A DNA stretch of 52,042 nt, taken from positions 1 to 52,042 of the forward strand of contig JBKDQQ010000070.1 in NCBI GenBank assembly GCA_046341775.1, in the 5' to 3' direction. Source of the DNA: SXXH01 sp041165735 (lineage in GTDB: Bacteria; Planctomycetota; UBA1135; GCA-002686595). Both the position numbers and the translations under genes were made by a program. A model generated the notes under the pieces. That model was not told the DNA's origin and ran no database searches. It saw only the letters and a list, made by a program, of their open reading frames with translations. Below, piece by piece: positions 43,610-50,081 of the stretch (the first letter of the stretch is position 1; the number at the start of each line of letters is the position of its first letter).

Positions 43610-45100
43610 ATGCCCACGAGCCACGAGGCACCCAATCACCGCCGCCAAGTCGCGAACGAGGCCGGCGCGGCCGGCGAGCCCTCGACGCTGGAACTGGTGC
43701 GCGCCTTCGGCAAGGTCGGGTGCCTGGGCTTCGGCGGGCCCGCCGGGCAGGCGGCGCTCCTGCAACGCGTCGTCGTCGACGAGCGCCGTTGGCTCGACGC
43801 CCGAGGCTACGCCGATGGCTTGGCCCTGTGCACCGTGCTGCCCGGTCCGGAGGCGATGCAATTGGCGACATGGACGGGATGGCAGGTGGCGGGAGCGCGC
43901 GGCGCCGCCATCGCGGCCACGCTCTTCGTCCTCCCCGGTGCGGCGTGCGTGTGGCTGGCCGCCGCGACTTGGACTCTGTGGTCGGCCGGCGCGGTCGGCA
44001 CCGGCGCGGTGCAGGGCCTGCGCTGCGCCGTCGTGTGCCTGCTCGTCGCGGCCTTGTTCCAACTCGCCCGCGGCTTGCAGGTGCGGGGCCGCGCCTTGGC
44101 GCTGGGTTGCGTGTCGGCCGTGCTGGCTTCGCCGCCGATTTCCGCCGTTCCCGTGGCGCTCCTCGTCGGTGCGATCTTGGGAATCGTGCTGCTGCGCGGT
44201 CGCGTTGACGATCGGGGCACGGAAGCAGGTCGCGGGATCGCGTCGGGGGCGTCCTCCACTGCGGCGCCGTCCTGCAGCGCACGGACCACCAGTCGGGCGG
44301 AGCCCGTGCTCGCCCAGGGCGCAGTCCTCCCCGACTCCGAGCCCGTGGCGAGTCTCCGCAGCGCGGTTGCACCATCCGCCCGCACGCATGCGCGCCCACA
44401 ACGCTTGCCGACGCCTGCGTCCTCCGCGCGTCGTCCACTCCTCGCCGGTCTGCTGCTGCTCGCCGCCGCTTGGATCGCGCCCTTGGCGGCGCTCGCGGCT
44501 TGGCAGGGAGGTCGCGTGGCCGAGGTGATCGGCCTGCTGTCCGAGTTGGCCCTGTTCGGTTTTGGCGGCGCCTACACCATGGTGGCGTGGTTCGGCGATT
44601 CCGCCGTCGCGCAAGGCTGGGTCGCGGCTCCGCTGGTGGCCGAGTCCCTGGGCGTGGCCGAGGCGACACCCGGGCCACTGGTGCTCGCGCTGCAGTTCAT
44701 GTCCCACCATGCGCTCGCCACCGCGCCCGGCACGGCATCCCCGCTCGCTGCCGGCACCTTGGGCGCCTGCGTGGCGGTCTGGTCGATCTTCCTGCCGAGC
44801 GCGTTGTGGGTGCTGGCGGCGTCACGACCCTACGAACGCGTCCGACACGCGCCAATCCTCGCACCCATGTTCGCCGGGGTGCGCGCCGCCAGCCTCGGGG
44901 TGCTGTTGGCCTTGAGCATCCAATTGGCGCAGGCCACCTTGTTGCAGGGGCCATTCGCCGCGTCCTTCGTGGATGGTGGCTCGGTCGCGACTTGCGTCGC
45001 GCTGGGCGCCTGGCTCGCATGCAGGCGAGCTTCCGCGCCGCTCGTGCTCGCGGCCGGAATCGCCTTGCGCCTGGCGCTGGCGTACTTCGCAGGCGTCTGA
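43610..45100 (+). CDS. chrA: ChrA, chromate transporter family (two-domain)
   Basis: A 496-residue membrane protein of the long-chain CHR family. N-terminal CHR domain (about 25-200): 'LVRAFGKVGCLGFGGPAGQAALLQRVVVDERRWLD', 'YADGLALCTVLPGPEAMQLATWTGWQVAGARGA'. C-terminal CHR domain (about 300-496): 'VIGLLSELALFGFGGAYTMVAWFGDSAVAQGWV', 'LGVAEATPGPLVLALQFM'. A 75-residue hydrophilic, low-complexity linker (about 203-277) separates them. Start ATG 43610 (MPTSHEAPNHRRQ). ChrA exports chromate; sulphate or other oxyanions are possible substrates. No chrB regulator is visible. Confidence 0.93.
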   Translation: MPTSHEAPNHRRQVANEAGAAGEPSTLELVRAFGKVGCLGFGGPAGQAALLQRVVVDERRWLDARGYADGLALCTVLPGPEAMQLATWTGWQVAGARGAAIAATLFVLPGAACVWLAAATWTLWSAGAVGTGAVQGLRCAVVCLLVAALFQLARGLQVRGRALALGCVSAVLASPPISAVPVALLVGAILGIVLLRGRVDDRGTEAGRGIASGASSTAAPSCSARTTSRAEPVLAQGAVLPDSEPVASLRSAVAPSARTHARPQRLPTPASSARRPLLAGLLLLAAAWIAPLAALAAWQGGRVAEVIGLLSELALFGFGGAYTMVAWFGDSAVAQGWVAAPLVAESLGVAEATPGPLVLALQFMSHHALATAPGTASPLAAGTLGACVAVWSIFLPSALWVLAASRPYERVRHAPILAPMFAGVRAASLGVLLALSIQLAQATLLQGPFAASFVDGGSVATCVALGAWLACRRASAPLVLAAGIALRLALAYFAGV

Positions 45101-45236
45101 ACCGACACTCTTGGCGGCGCGTCGGCGCGATTCAACGTGGCACGCGGCGTGTCTTGCAAGAGCTGCCGTCCATCGACCCATGTCGTGTCGCGGCGGAGGC
45201 CGCGCCCGGCAAGCAGCGGGTCACCGCCCGTCGCCT

Positions 45237-45348
45237 GCTCAGTCGCTCATGCCCAGCAACTCATACCCAGCGACTCTTGCTCAGCGACTCTTGCTCAGCG
45301 ACTCCTGCTCAGCGACTCCTTGCTCAGCGACCCTTGCTCAGTAACTCA
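45237..45348. repeat. 14-nt tandem array at the stop of the QNG1-like gene
   Basis: Eight head-to-tail units of 14 nt (one of 15) with consensus gctcagcgactctt on the + strand, AAGAGTCGCTGAGC on the sense strand of the gene. The gene's own TGA (45338-45340) lies in the first sense-strand unit, and TGA recurs in later units at 45324, 45309, 45295 and 45281, covering all three frames. No unique spacers lie between units. Confidence 0.85.
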
Positions 45349-46525
45349 CCGTTCGCACGCGCGGGCGCGGAGCGTCGCACCATCGCGGTTGTGCTCGCAA
45401 CCACGCGTCGACGCCAAGTGCGGTCGCCGGCCGTCCGTCGCGGCGCAAGGCGTGCACCATCAATTCGACGGTCACGATGGCGGCGGCGCGCAGCTCGATC
45501 TCGCGCTCCGAGTGGGCGGGAATCGTCTCTCCGGCGTGCAAACGCACGAGGATCCCCTGTTCCGGACGCAAGACGCCCGCCTCCACGAGGACGCCGATGA
45601 TGTTCGGGTCCGAGGACACGGCGTACATTTCCCACTCCATCCAGCCTTGGTGCGGCGTATCGCGAAACTCGGCGGCGAGTTCGAGCGCCAGGCACTGGGA
45701 CCGCCACAGGAAGGGGACTTCGACCCCGCGGTAGCGCTGCACATCGTGGAAGAACGGCAAGGCGGAGCAGCTCTCCACCAGCGCTTGCAGCTTTCCGCCC
45801 GTCTCGCCGAGGAAACGCAGGGCCTCGCCACCGTGATGGGATTCGAGGTGACGCCCGAGATCCCGCAGCGCGCGCGCCTGCAATTCCACCAGTTCGGGCG
45901 CGGCCGCACCTTCGGGATCGGGCCCGGCGCCGAGGATGCGCTCGCAATCTGTCGGCTTGATGCGCGACAAGTGGGCCGCGGACGGCGCGCCCGCGCGTTC
46001 GAACTGTTGGTGCAGGCGACCCGCCAAGTCGCCGGTCCGGTCCTCGAATCCGCGGTGTCCGGAACGCCAGCCAGTGCCGAAGGACAGCGTGGCTTGCACC
46101 AAGTGGTACATGGCCCGACCTTCAGGCCCCAGAGCGCTTGGAGCCGGGTGCGTCGCGTGTTGGACGCCCGGATCCCACTGCCGGGCCAGCTCGCGCGCCT
46201 TGTCCTGGTCGATGCTGACATGCAAAGACTGCTTCATCACGCCCAAGGCGGCGCGTCGCACGTCCACATGTTCGCTTTGTTGCAGCATCGATCCCGTCGT
46301 GTGTTCCCGTTGGTCGCTCCGTCGCCGTCCTGCGACATCCGTCGCAAGCGCGGATCGAGGCTCTCCTCTCCTCGCTCGCGTCGCCGTACTCGCGCCGGGC
46401 AGGCAGACTGCACAAGACGCGCGCGACTTTCCAGACCCCGCGCGCGCCGCAGGAGCTCGCGCCTCGGCGACGCGAGCCCCTGCGGCGGGAAGTTCGGCAG
46501 CACTTCCGAATGAGATCTGCTTCAT
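45338..46525 (-). CDS. Divergent queuosine-salvage (QNG1/DUF2419-like) protein
   Basis: A 395-residue protein from ATG 46525, which has a strong SD (GGGAGAG, 6-nt spacing). The conserved part begins at about residue 80 ('MLQQSEHVDVRRAALGVMKQSLHVSID'); ATG 46288 there would give a 316-residue protein of normal family length. Landmarks against human QNG1: 'ATLSFGTGW' (DTLNFSFW), 'CERILGAG...ALRDLGRHLESHHGGEALRFLGETGGKLQALVES', 'LPFFHDVQRYRGVEVPFLWRSQCLALEL' ([28 protein letters not shown]), 'SDPNIIGVLVEAGVL' (ADYRLPQVLAHLGAL), 'HSEREIELRAAAIVTVELM' and 'RPRVRTVSY'. Two conserved positions are changed (DTLNFSFW Asp to Ala; YKRAQ Lys to Trp), so activity is uncertain. The extra N-terminus is low-complexity. 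Confidence 0.75.
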   Translation of the reverse strand: MKQISFGSAAELPAAGARVAEARAPAARAGSGKSRASCAVCLPGASTATRARRGEPRSALATDVAGRRRSDQREHTTGSMLQQSEHVDVRRAALGVMKQSLHVSIDQDKARELARQWDPGVQHATHPAPSALGPEGRAMYHLVQATLSFGTGWRSGHRGFEDRTGDLAGRLHQQFERAGAPSAAHLSRIKPTDCERILGAGPDPEGAAAPELVELQARALRDLGRHLESHHGGEALRFLGETGGKLQALVESCSALPFFHDVQRYRGVEVPFLWRSQCLALELAAEFRDTPHQGWMEWEMYAVSSDPNIIGVLVEAGVLRPEQGILVRLHAGETIPAHSEREIELRAAAIVTVELMVHALRRDGRPATALGVDAWLRAQPRWCDAPRPRVRTVSY

Positions 46526-46833
46526 GATGCGCTCTCCCTTCGTGTGCCCTCTGCCGCGTGCCCTTGTTTCGCGCGCTCCTCTTGCGTGCGCCCTTCCTAG
46601 GAGCGCGGCCTTCCTAGGGTCTTGACGCACATCCGTGCTTGGCGTTTCCCGGTGCTTGCCGTTTCTCGGTGCCCGTCGTTTCTCGGTGCCCGTCGTTTCT
46701 CGGGGTGCGCACTGCTCCGTGGCACGTCTCTTTACAGGGCATTTCTCTCTGCGGGGCATTTCTCTCTGCAGGGCACGTCTGTCTGCAGGGCTCGTCTGTC
46801 TACATGGCATGTCTGTCTACATGGCATGTCTTC
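46526..46833. other. Intergenic region dominated by a 17-nt tandem array
   Basis: 308 bp between the QNG1-like start and the stop of the next gene. 46634-46833 is the tandem array described separately. 46526-46633 has no clear gene or promoter; it contains irregular GTGCCC-type sequence that may be decayed repeat units. The minus-strand frame is open through it but has array-encoded, low-complexity residues, so I do not call it coding. Confidence 0.5.
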
Positions 46834-46837
46834 TCAT
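46634..46837. repeat. 17-nt tandem array, 12 units
   Basis: Twelve units of exactly 17 nt, e.g. ggtgcccgtcgtttctc (two identical), agggcatttctctctgc, agggcacgtctgtctgc, atggcatgtctgtctac, diverging gradually from one end to the other. The end unit contains the TGA of the gene at 46834. On that gene's strand TAG recurs at 46817 and 46800, giving stops in all three frames. Confidence 0.9.
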
Positions 46838-47757
46838 GGCGCGACCTTGCGTTCAAAGCGCGCGAGCAGCGAGCCGTCGACCGCCTTCGCGACCAACACC
46901 AACTGGTTCGAACCGAACCAGTTGACTTGCGAGGGCGCCAAGACAGCTTGCCAGGCATTCGACGACGACTCCCATGCGAGGTCGGTGCCGACGCCGTTGA
47001 GTGTCAGCTGCACCGAGGCGATCGGCCGATGGTCCACCACCAAAGATTGCCCGGTACGCGCATCGACCACCCGCCAATCCGAAGGGTCGAGCCGGCGCAC
47101 CTCGACGCGCATGGGCGAGCCCAGCGTGGAGCCCAAGGGCACGATGCGGTACTCGAGGCCGGAGTGGGATGTGTACTCGCTGTAGTTGGCCGACTGCGCG
47201 GAGATCGGCGTCCCCGGTCCCGACCAAGCATGCACAAATCCGGCGCCGACCACGACCAAGGTCACGCAGGCGAGACTGCTACCCACCAAGCGCATCCGAC
47301 GACGCGAAGGGGTCTTCTGCCGGTCGATGCGTCCCGCGGTCGAACCGTCGTTCTCGGCGCGAGCTCCATCGACGCTGCATTGGGCTGCGGAGCAACCGTC
47401 TGCGGGGAGCTTCTCCACTGCGGGGCTGGTTGCGGAGAGGTTGCTCGCGGTCGGTTTGCCAGAGCGGCTTCGGCTCGCGACGGCCCCATGCAGGGTCAGC
47501 ATGTCTGAGGAGAGCACGTCAGAGATCAGCACGTTAGAGATCAGCATGTCCGCGGGTTGCATGTCCGACGCGCGACTAGTCGATCCGGGCAAGCCCTGGG
47601 CGAAGGGACCTTCAGGGGCGAGTGCCGCAGGCGAATTACCACCGAACGGACGCGCGCCTTGTCCGTGTTCCAAGCCGCGTTGAACCGTGGACTGTCGTTC
47701 CATGGCGATGTCGTATTCAGTGATGTCGTTCCCGGCGATGTCGTTTCCGTTCTTCAT
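46834..47757 (-). CDS. Membrane-anchored protein of unknown function with pentad repeats
   Basis: A 307-residue protein I do not recognise. It starts at ATG 47757 behind an excellent SD (AAAGGAG, 6-nt spacing). Residues 1-150 are hydrophilic and low-complexity with two tandem pentad tracts: NDIAG-NDITE-YDIAM (5-19) and DMLIS-NVLIS-DVLSS-DMLTL (70-89). A basic SRRRMR precedes one membrane segment (157-177, LVGSSLACVTLVVVGAGFVHA). The C-terminal 130 residues are an exported beta-rich domain ('LEYRIVPLGSTLGSPMRVEVRRLDPSDWRVVDARTGQSL', 'NQLVLVAKAVDGSLLARFERKVAP'). Same strand and 45 bp after the next-upstream gene, which has the same architecture. Confidence 0.65.
   Translation of the reverse strand: MKNGNDIAGNDITEYDIAMERQSTVQRGLEHGQGARPFGGNSPAALAPEGPFAQGLPGSTSRASDMQPADMLISNVLISDVLSSDMLTLHGAVASRSRSGKPTASNLSATSPAVEKLPADGCSAAQCSVDGARAENDGSTAGRIDRQKTPSRRRMRLVGSSLACVTLVVVGAGFVHAWSGPGTPISAQSANYSEYTSHSGLEYRIVPLGSTLGSPMRVEVRRLDPSDWRVVDARTGQSLVVDHRPIASVQLTLNGVGTDLAWESSSNAWQAVLAPSQVNWFGSNQLVLVAKAVDGSLLARFERKVAP
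47491..47565. repeat. 15-nt tandem repeat inside a gene, 5 units
   Basis: Units cagggtcagcatgtc, tgaggagagcacgtc, agagatcagcacgtt, agagatcagcatgtc, cgcgggttgcatgtc encode pentads around DMLIS on the minus strand. Unit length keeps the reading frame. Confidence 0.8.
47705..47749. repeat. 15-nt tandem repeat inside a gene, 3 units
   Basis: gcgatgtcgtattca, gtgatgtcgttcccg, gcgatgtcgtttccg encode the NDIAG/NDITE/YDIAM pentads at the N-terminus of the gene on the minus strand. Confidence 0.8.
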
Positions 47758-47802
47758 GGTTGCTCCTTTCGTGATGGTCTTTCCGATCGTGAATCGTCGT
47801 GG

Positions 47803-48420
47803 TCAGAAAGTGCCGCCGAAGCGCGTCACTTGGTTGTTCCCGGCGACCACCTCGCACTGCCAGCAGGTCGCGCGACCTGCGCCCGCGCGTCGCCCGCTGA
47901 AGGCGCCGGCGGTGAGGGTGTGCGAAGGCGGGTTCGATTCGGCGAAAGTCCCGCGGGTCAGCGCTTCGCCCGGGTCGAGCTTTCGATTGCCGTTGCGGTC
48001 GTCCCAGAAGGTGCAGTCCACCTTGGAGAGCGGCGGGCAATCAGGGTCGATGACTTCGGCCCGCACGCCGATGATGTGGTAGAGCGGTTGTTCCAGCTCC
48101 GCATCGAGCCGCAGCACGACAAAGCAATCGGTCGCCCCGATGGTTCCGGTGGTGCGGCATCCGCCGACCATCACGGCCAAGGCAGCGCAGCCCCATCCAC
48201 CGCGCCAGCGACGGCGCCACGCCTGCTTGTGCGGGTTGGCGCTGGTCGCCTGCGCGCCAGCACCCTCCAACGTGGCGCCCTCCAACGTGGCACCCTCCAA
48301 CGTGGCGCCCTCGAACGAGTCGCCTTCGCGATCGCCATCCGAAGCGCATCGCGGCATTCGCGCGTGCGTGCCCGCGGTCATGTCGGCGTTCATTTGCGCG
48401 CGTCTCGTGCGGTCGTGCAT
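47803..48420 (-). CDS. Secreted or membrane-anchored Cys-rich protein with GATLE repeats
   Basis: A 205-residue protein, unrecognised. Start taken as ATG 48420 (MHDRTRRAQ), ATG 48393 possible. Residues 1-68 are hydrophilic, with three tandem GATLE pentads at 38-52. Arg-rich WRRRWRGGW then leads into one hydrophobic segment that ends VMVGGC (Cys88), a lipobox-like site, though this far from the N-terminus. The exported part has paired cysteines (Cys99, 128, 136, 186, 189) and an EF-hand-like loop DDRNGNRKLDPGE. Same layout as its downstream neighbour: repeat tail, Arg cluster, one membrane segment, exported domain. Confidence 0.6.
   Translation of the reverse strand: MHDRTRRAQMNADMTAGTHARMPRCASDGDREGDSFEGATLEGATLEGATLEGAGAQATSANPHKQAWRRRWRGGWGCAALAVMVGGCRTTGTIGATDCFVVLRLDAELEQPLYHIIGVRAEVIDPDCPPLSKVDCTFWDDRNGNRKLDPGEALTRGTFAESNPPSHTLTAGAFSGRRAGAGRATCWQCEVVAGNNQVTRFGGTF
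48261..48320. repeat. 15-nt tandem repeat inside a gene, 4 units
   Basis: caccctccaacgtgg, cgccctccaacgtgg, caccctccaacgtgg, then the partial unit cgccctcgaacgagt. On the minus strand they encode the GATLE pentads. Near-identical units suggest recent duplication. Confidence 0.85.
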
Positions 48421-48458
48421 CGTCTGCCTGCCTTTCCTCGGGTTCCTTCGCAGGGGGA

Positions 48459-48489
48459 GCGCACCGTGGTTCTGACGCCCACGGTGCGC
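48459..48489. promoter_or_regulatory. Perfect 11-bp inverted repeat in a divergent promoter region
   Basis: GCGCACCGTGG pairs with CCACGGTGCGC around a 9-nt spacer. It lies between the divergent starts at 48420 and 48603, 39 bp upstream of the former. It could be an operator or a leader hairpin; no U-run follows on either strand. Confidence 0.5.
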
Positions 48490-48585
48490 CCCCGTGGGGA
48501 TGGCGGCGGCTACTTCGCAGCCGCTGCGCCACCTCCCTCCACCCTCCCTGACGCTCGGCGCGCACGCGGCGTGGCACCCAACGAC

Positions 48586-48591
48586 TAGAAT
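48586..48591 (+). promoter_or_regulatory. Possible -10 of the ACT-domain gene
   Basis: TAGAAT 12 nt before the ATG at 48603, in a divergent intergenic region. No good -35. The mRNA would have a very short leader. Confidence 0.3.
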
Positions 48592-48602
48592 CGGGGCGAT
48601 CC

Positions 48603-48998
48603 ATGGACCGCCTCGTCTTCGAAACACATCCCGAACGCCTCGCCATCGCGCGCATGGAGCCCGACGCGCAAGTCCCGGCTTGGTGCGGTGGCGCTTGGAC
48701 CACGGTGTCGCGCACGCGCGCCGAATTGTCCGTCATCTGCGCCCAATCCCTGGTGCCGAGCGTCGTGCGGCACGAACGCGACAAGGTCGCCTTCGGCATC
48801 GTCGGCGTCGTGCCCATGACGACCGTCGGATTGCTGGCGGCGTTGTGCCGCGCCTTGGCCGACAAGTCCGTGCCGGTCTTCGTCGTGTCGACCTACGACA
48901 CGGATTGGCTGCTCGTCTCGGCTGAGAACCACGCCAAGGCCAAGGCGGCGCTGGAGGAGCTCGGCCACGAGGTGCGCGGCGCATGCCCACTGGCTTGA
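48603..48998 (+). CDS. ACT-domain protein (ACT_7 / CASTOR-like)
   Basis: A 131-residue cytoplasmic protein. The first half 'LAIARMEPDAQVPAWCGGAWTTVSRTRAELSVICAQSLVP' and the second half 'GIVGVVPMTTVGLLAALCRALADKSVPVFVVSTYDTDWLLVSAENHAKAKAALEELGHEV' fit the small ACT_7 family: an ACT fold with 'STYDTDYLLV' as hallmark. Such proteins probably sense amino acids. It overlaps the next gene by 16 bp. Ligand unknown. Confidence 0.85.
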   Translation: MDRLVFETHPERLAIARMEPDAQVPAWCGGAWTTVSRTRAELSVICAQSLVPSVVRHERDKVAFGIVGVVPMTTVGLLAALCRALADKSVPVFVVSTYDTDWLLVSAENHAKAKAALEELGHEVRGACPLA

Positions 48999-50059
48999 AG
49001 TCCGTCGTCGTGGCCGCCTTGGCCGCGTTCGCGCCGCAACGCAGCGCCGCGGCCCAAGCGCCCGTCGTCGCGACGGCGGCCGAGCACGTGCAAATCGAGC
49101 ACCTCGGCGCGACGAGCGCGGCGTGGCAGGGCCAGGCCTTCCGCACCACCTTGCGCGTGCTGGTCGACGACCGCTGGTTGCGCGAGCATGCGCTGCAACC
49201 CTTCGGCCGCGAACTGGGCGTGCCGTTGCAAGTGCAGGCGCCATGGACGGCGGGGATGGACGGGGTCGAGCTCGTCGTCGACGCGCGCGCGCCCGTCGGT
49301 CCGACCTTCGCCTTGGGCGAGTCCGTCGAGCGCTTCGACCGCGTCGCGCCGCGCCTCGTCGACGGCCGCGAGTGGACCGCGTACGAACGCGACTTCGCGT
49401 GGCGCGCGCGGCGTCCGGGTGCATTCGCCTTCGAAGCCCCGCTGGTGCGCGTGGCCTGGTCGCCCGCGTGGCGCGACGACGCCTTCCAAGGACGACAGCC
49501 GCTCGACCGGCGCGACGAGTTGCTGCGCGGCGGCGCTTTGTCCGTGCGCATCGACGAGCCGCCGGAGGATGGTCGGCCCATCGAGTGGACCGGCGCGGTC
49601 GGTCGCTGGTCGGTGCTCGCGCGCCTCGATCGCGACGAGGCCGAGCAGGGCGCGGAAGTCGTGCTCGAGCTGGTCGTGCTCGGCGAAGGCGCCGCGGAAG
49701 CGCCGCATCCCGGATCCGTGCGCGAGTTGCGCGGCCTGCGCGTGCTCGGCTTCTCGTCGCGCGCGATCGAAGGCGGCGCCTCCCACGCCTGGCAACTGGC
49801 CTGCGACCGCGCCGGTCGCGCCTCCGTCGTTCCGCCGCGCGTGGCGTGGTTCGACCCGGAGTCGGGGCGCTACGAAGCGTCGAGCGTCGAACCGCTCGAA
49901 ATCGTCGTGCGCGCGGCGCAGCCGGAGGCCAGCGACACCGCGCCGTCGCGGAACGCAGGCGAGGGCGAGCTCGAAGGCTGGATCAAGGCGTCCATCGCCG
50001 TCGCCATCGTGGGACTCGGCATCGCCGCCTGGATCGTCGCGCGTCGCAGCCCACGTTGA
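48983..50059 (+). CDS. BatD-like exported protein with one C-terminal membrane segment
   Basis: A 358-residue protein with a signal peptide (MPTGLKSVVVAALAAFAPQRSAAAQA), beta-rich exported domains ('GQAFRTTLRVLVDD', 'RLVDGREWTAYERDFAWRARRPGAFAFEAPLVRVAW', 'LARLDRDEAEQGAEVVLELVVLGEGA', 'LRGLRVLGFSSRAIEGGASHAWQLACDRAGRASVVPPRVAWFDPESGRYEAS') and a C-terminal membrane helix (about 333-352). This is the BatD (oxygen/aerotolerance) layout, although no other bat gene is in the window. Function unknown in detail; assignment is moderate. It starts inside the end of the ACT gene. Confidence 0.65.
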   Translation: MPTGLKSVVVAALAAFAPQRSAAAQAPVVATAAEHVQIEHLGATSAAWQGQAFRTTLRVLVDDRWLREHALQPFGRELGVPLQVQAPWTAGMDGVELVVDARAPVGPTFALGESVERFDRVAPRLVDGREWTAYERDFAWRARRPGAFAFEAPLVRVAWSPAWRDDAFQGRQPLDRRDELLRGGALSVRIDEPPEDGRPIEWTGAVGRWSVLARLDRDEAEQGAEVVLELVVLGEGAAEAPHPGSVRELRGLRVLGFSSRAIEGGASHAWQLACDRAGRASVVPPRVAWFDPESGRYEASSVEPLEIVVRAAQPEASDTAPSRNAGEGELEGWIKASIAVAIVGLGIAAWIVARRSPR

Positions 50060-50081
50060 GCGCAAGGGCGGCGGGCGCGCC

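Noticed and set aside
46526..46810. N-terminal extension of the QNG1-like gene through the 17-nt array
   Set aside because: The frame is open but the residues are array-encoded low complexity, and a strong SD marks ATG 46525.
45237..46837. CRISPR arrays
   Set aside because: Units are 14-17 nt and directly adjoin each other with no unique spacers, and no cas gene is present.
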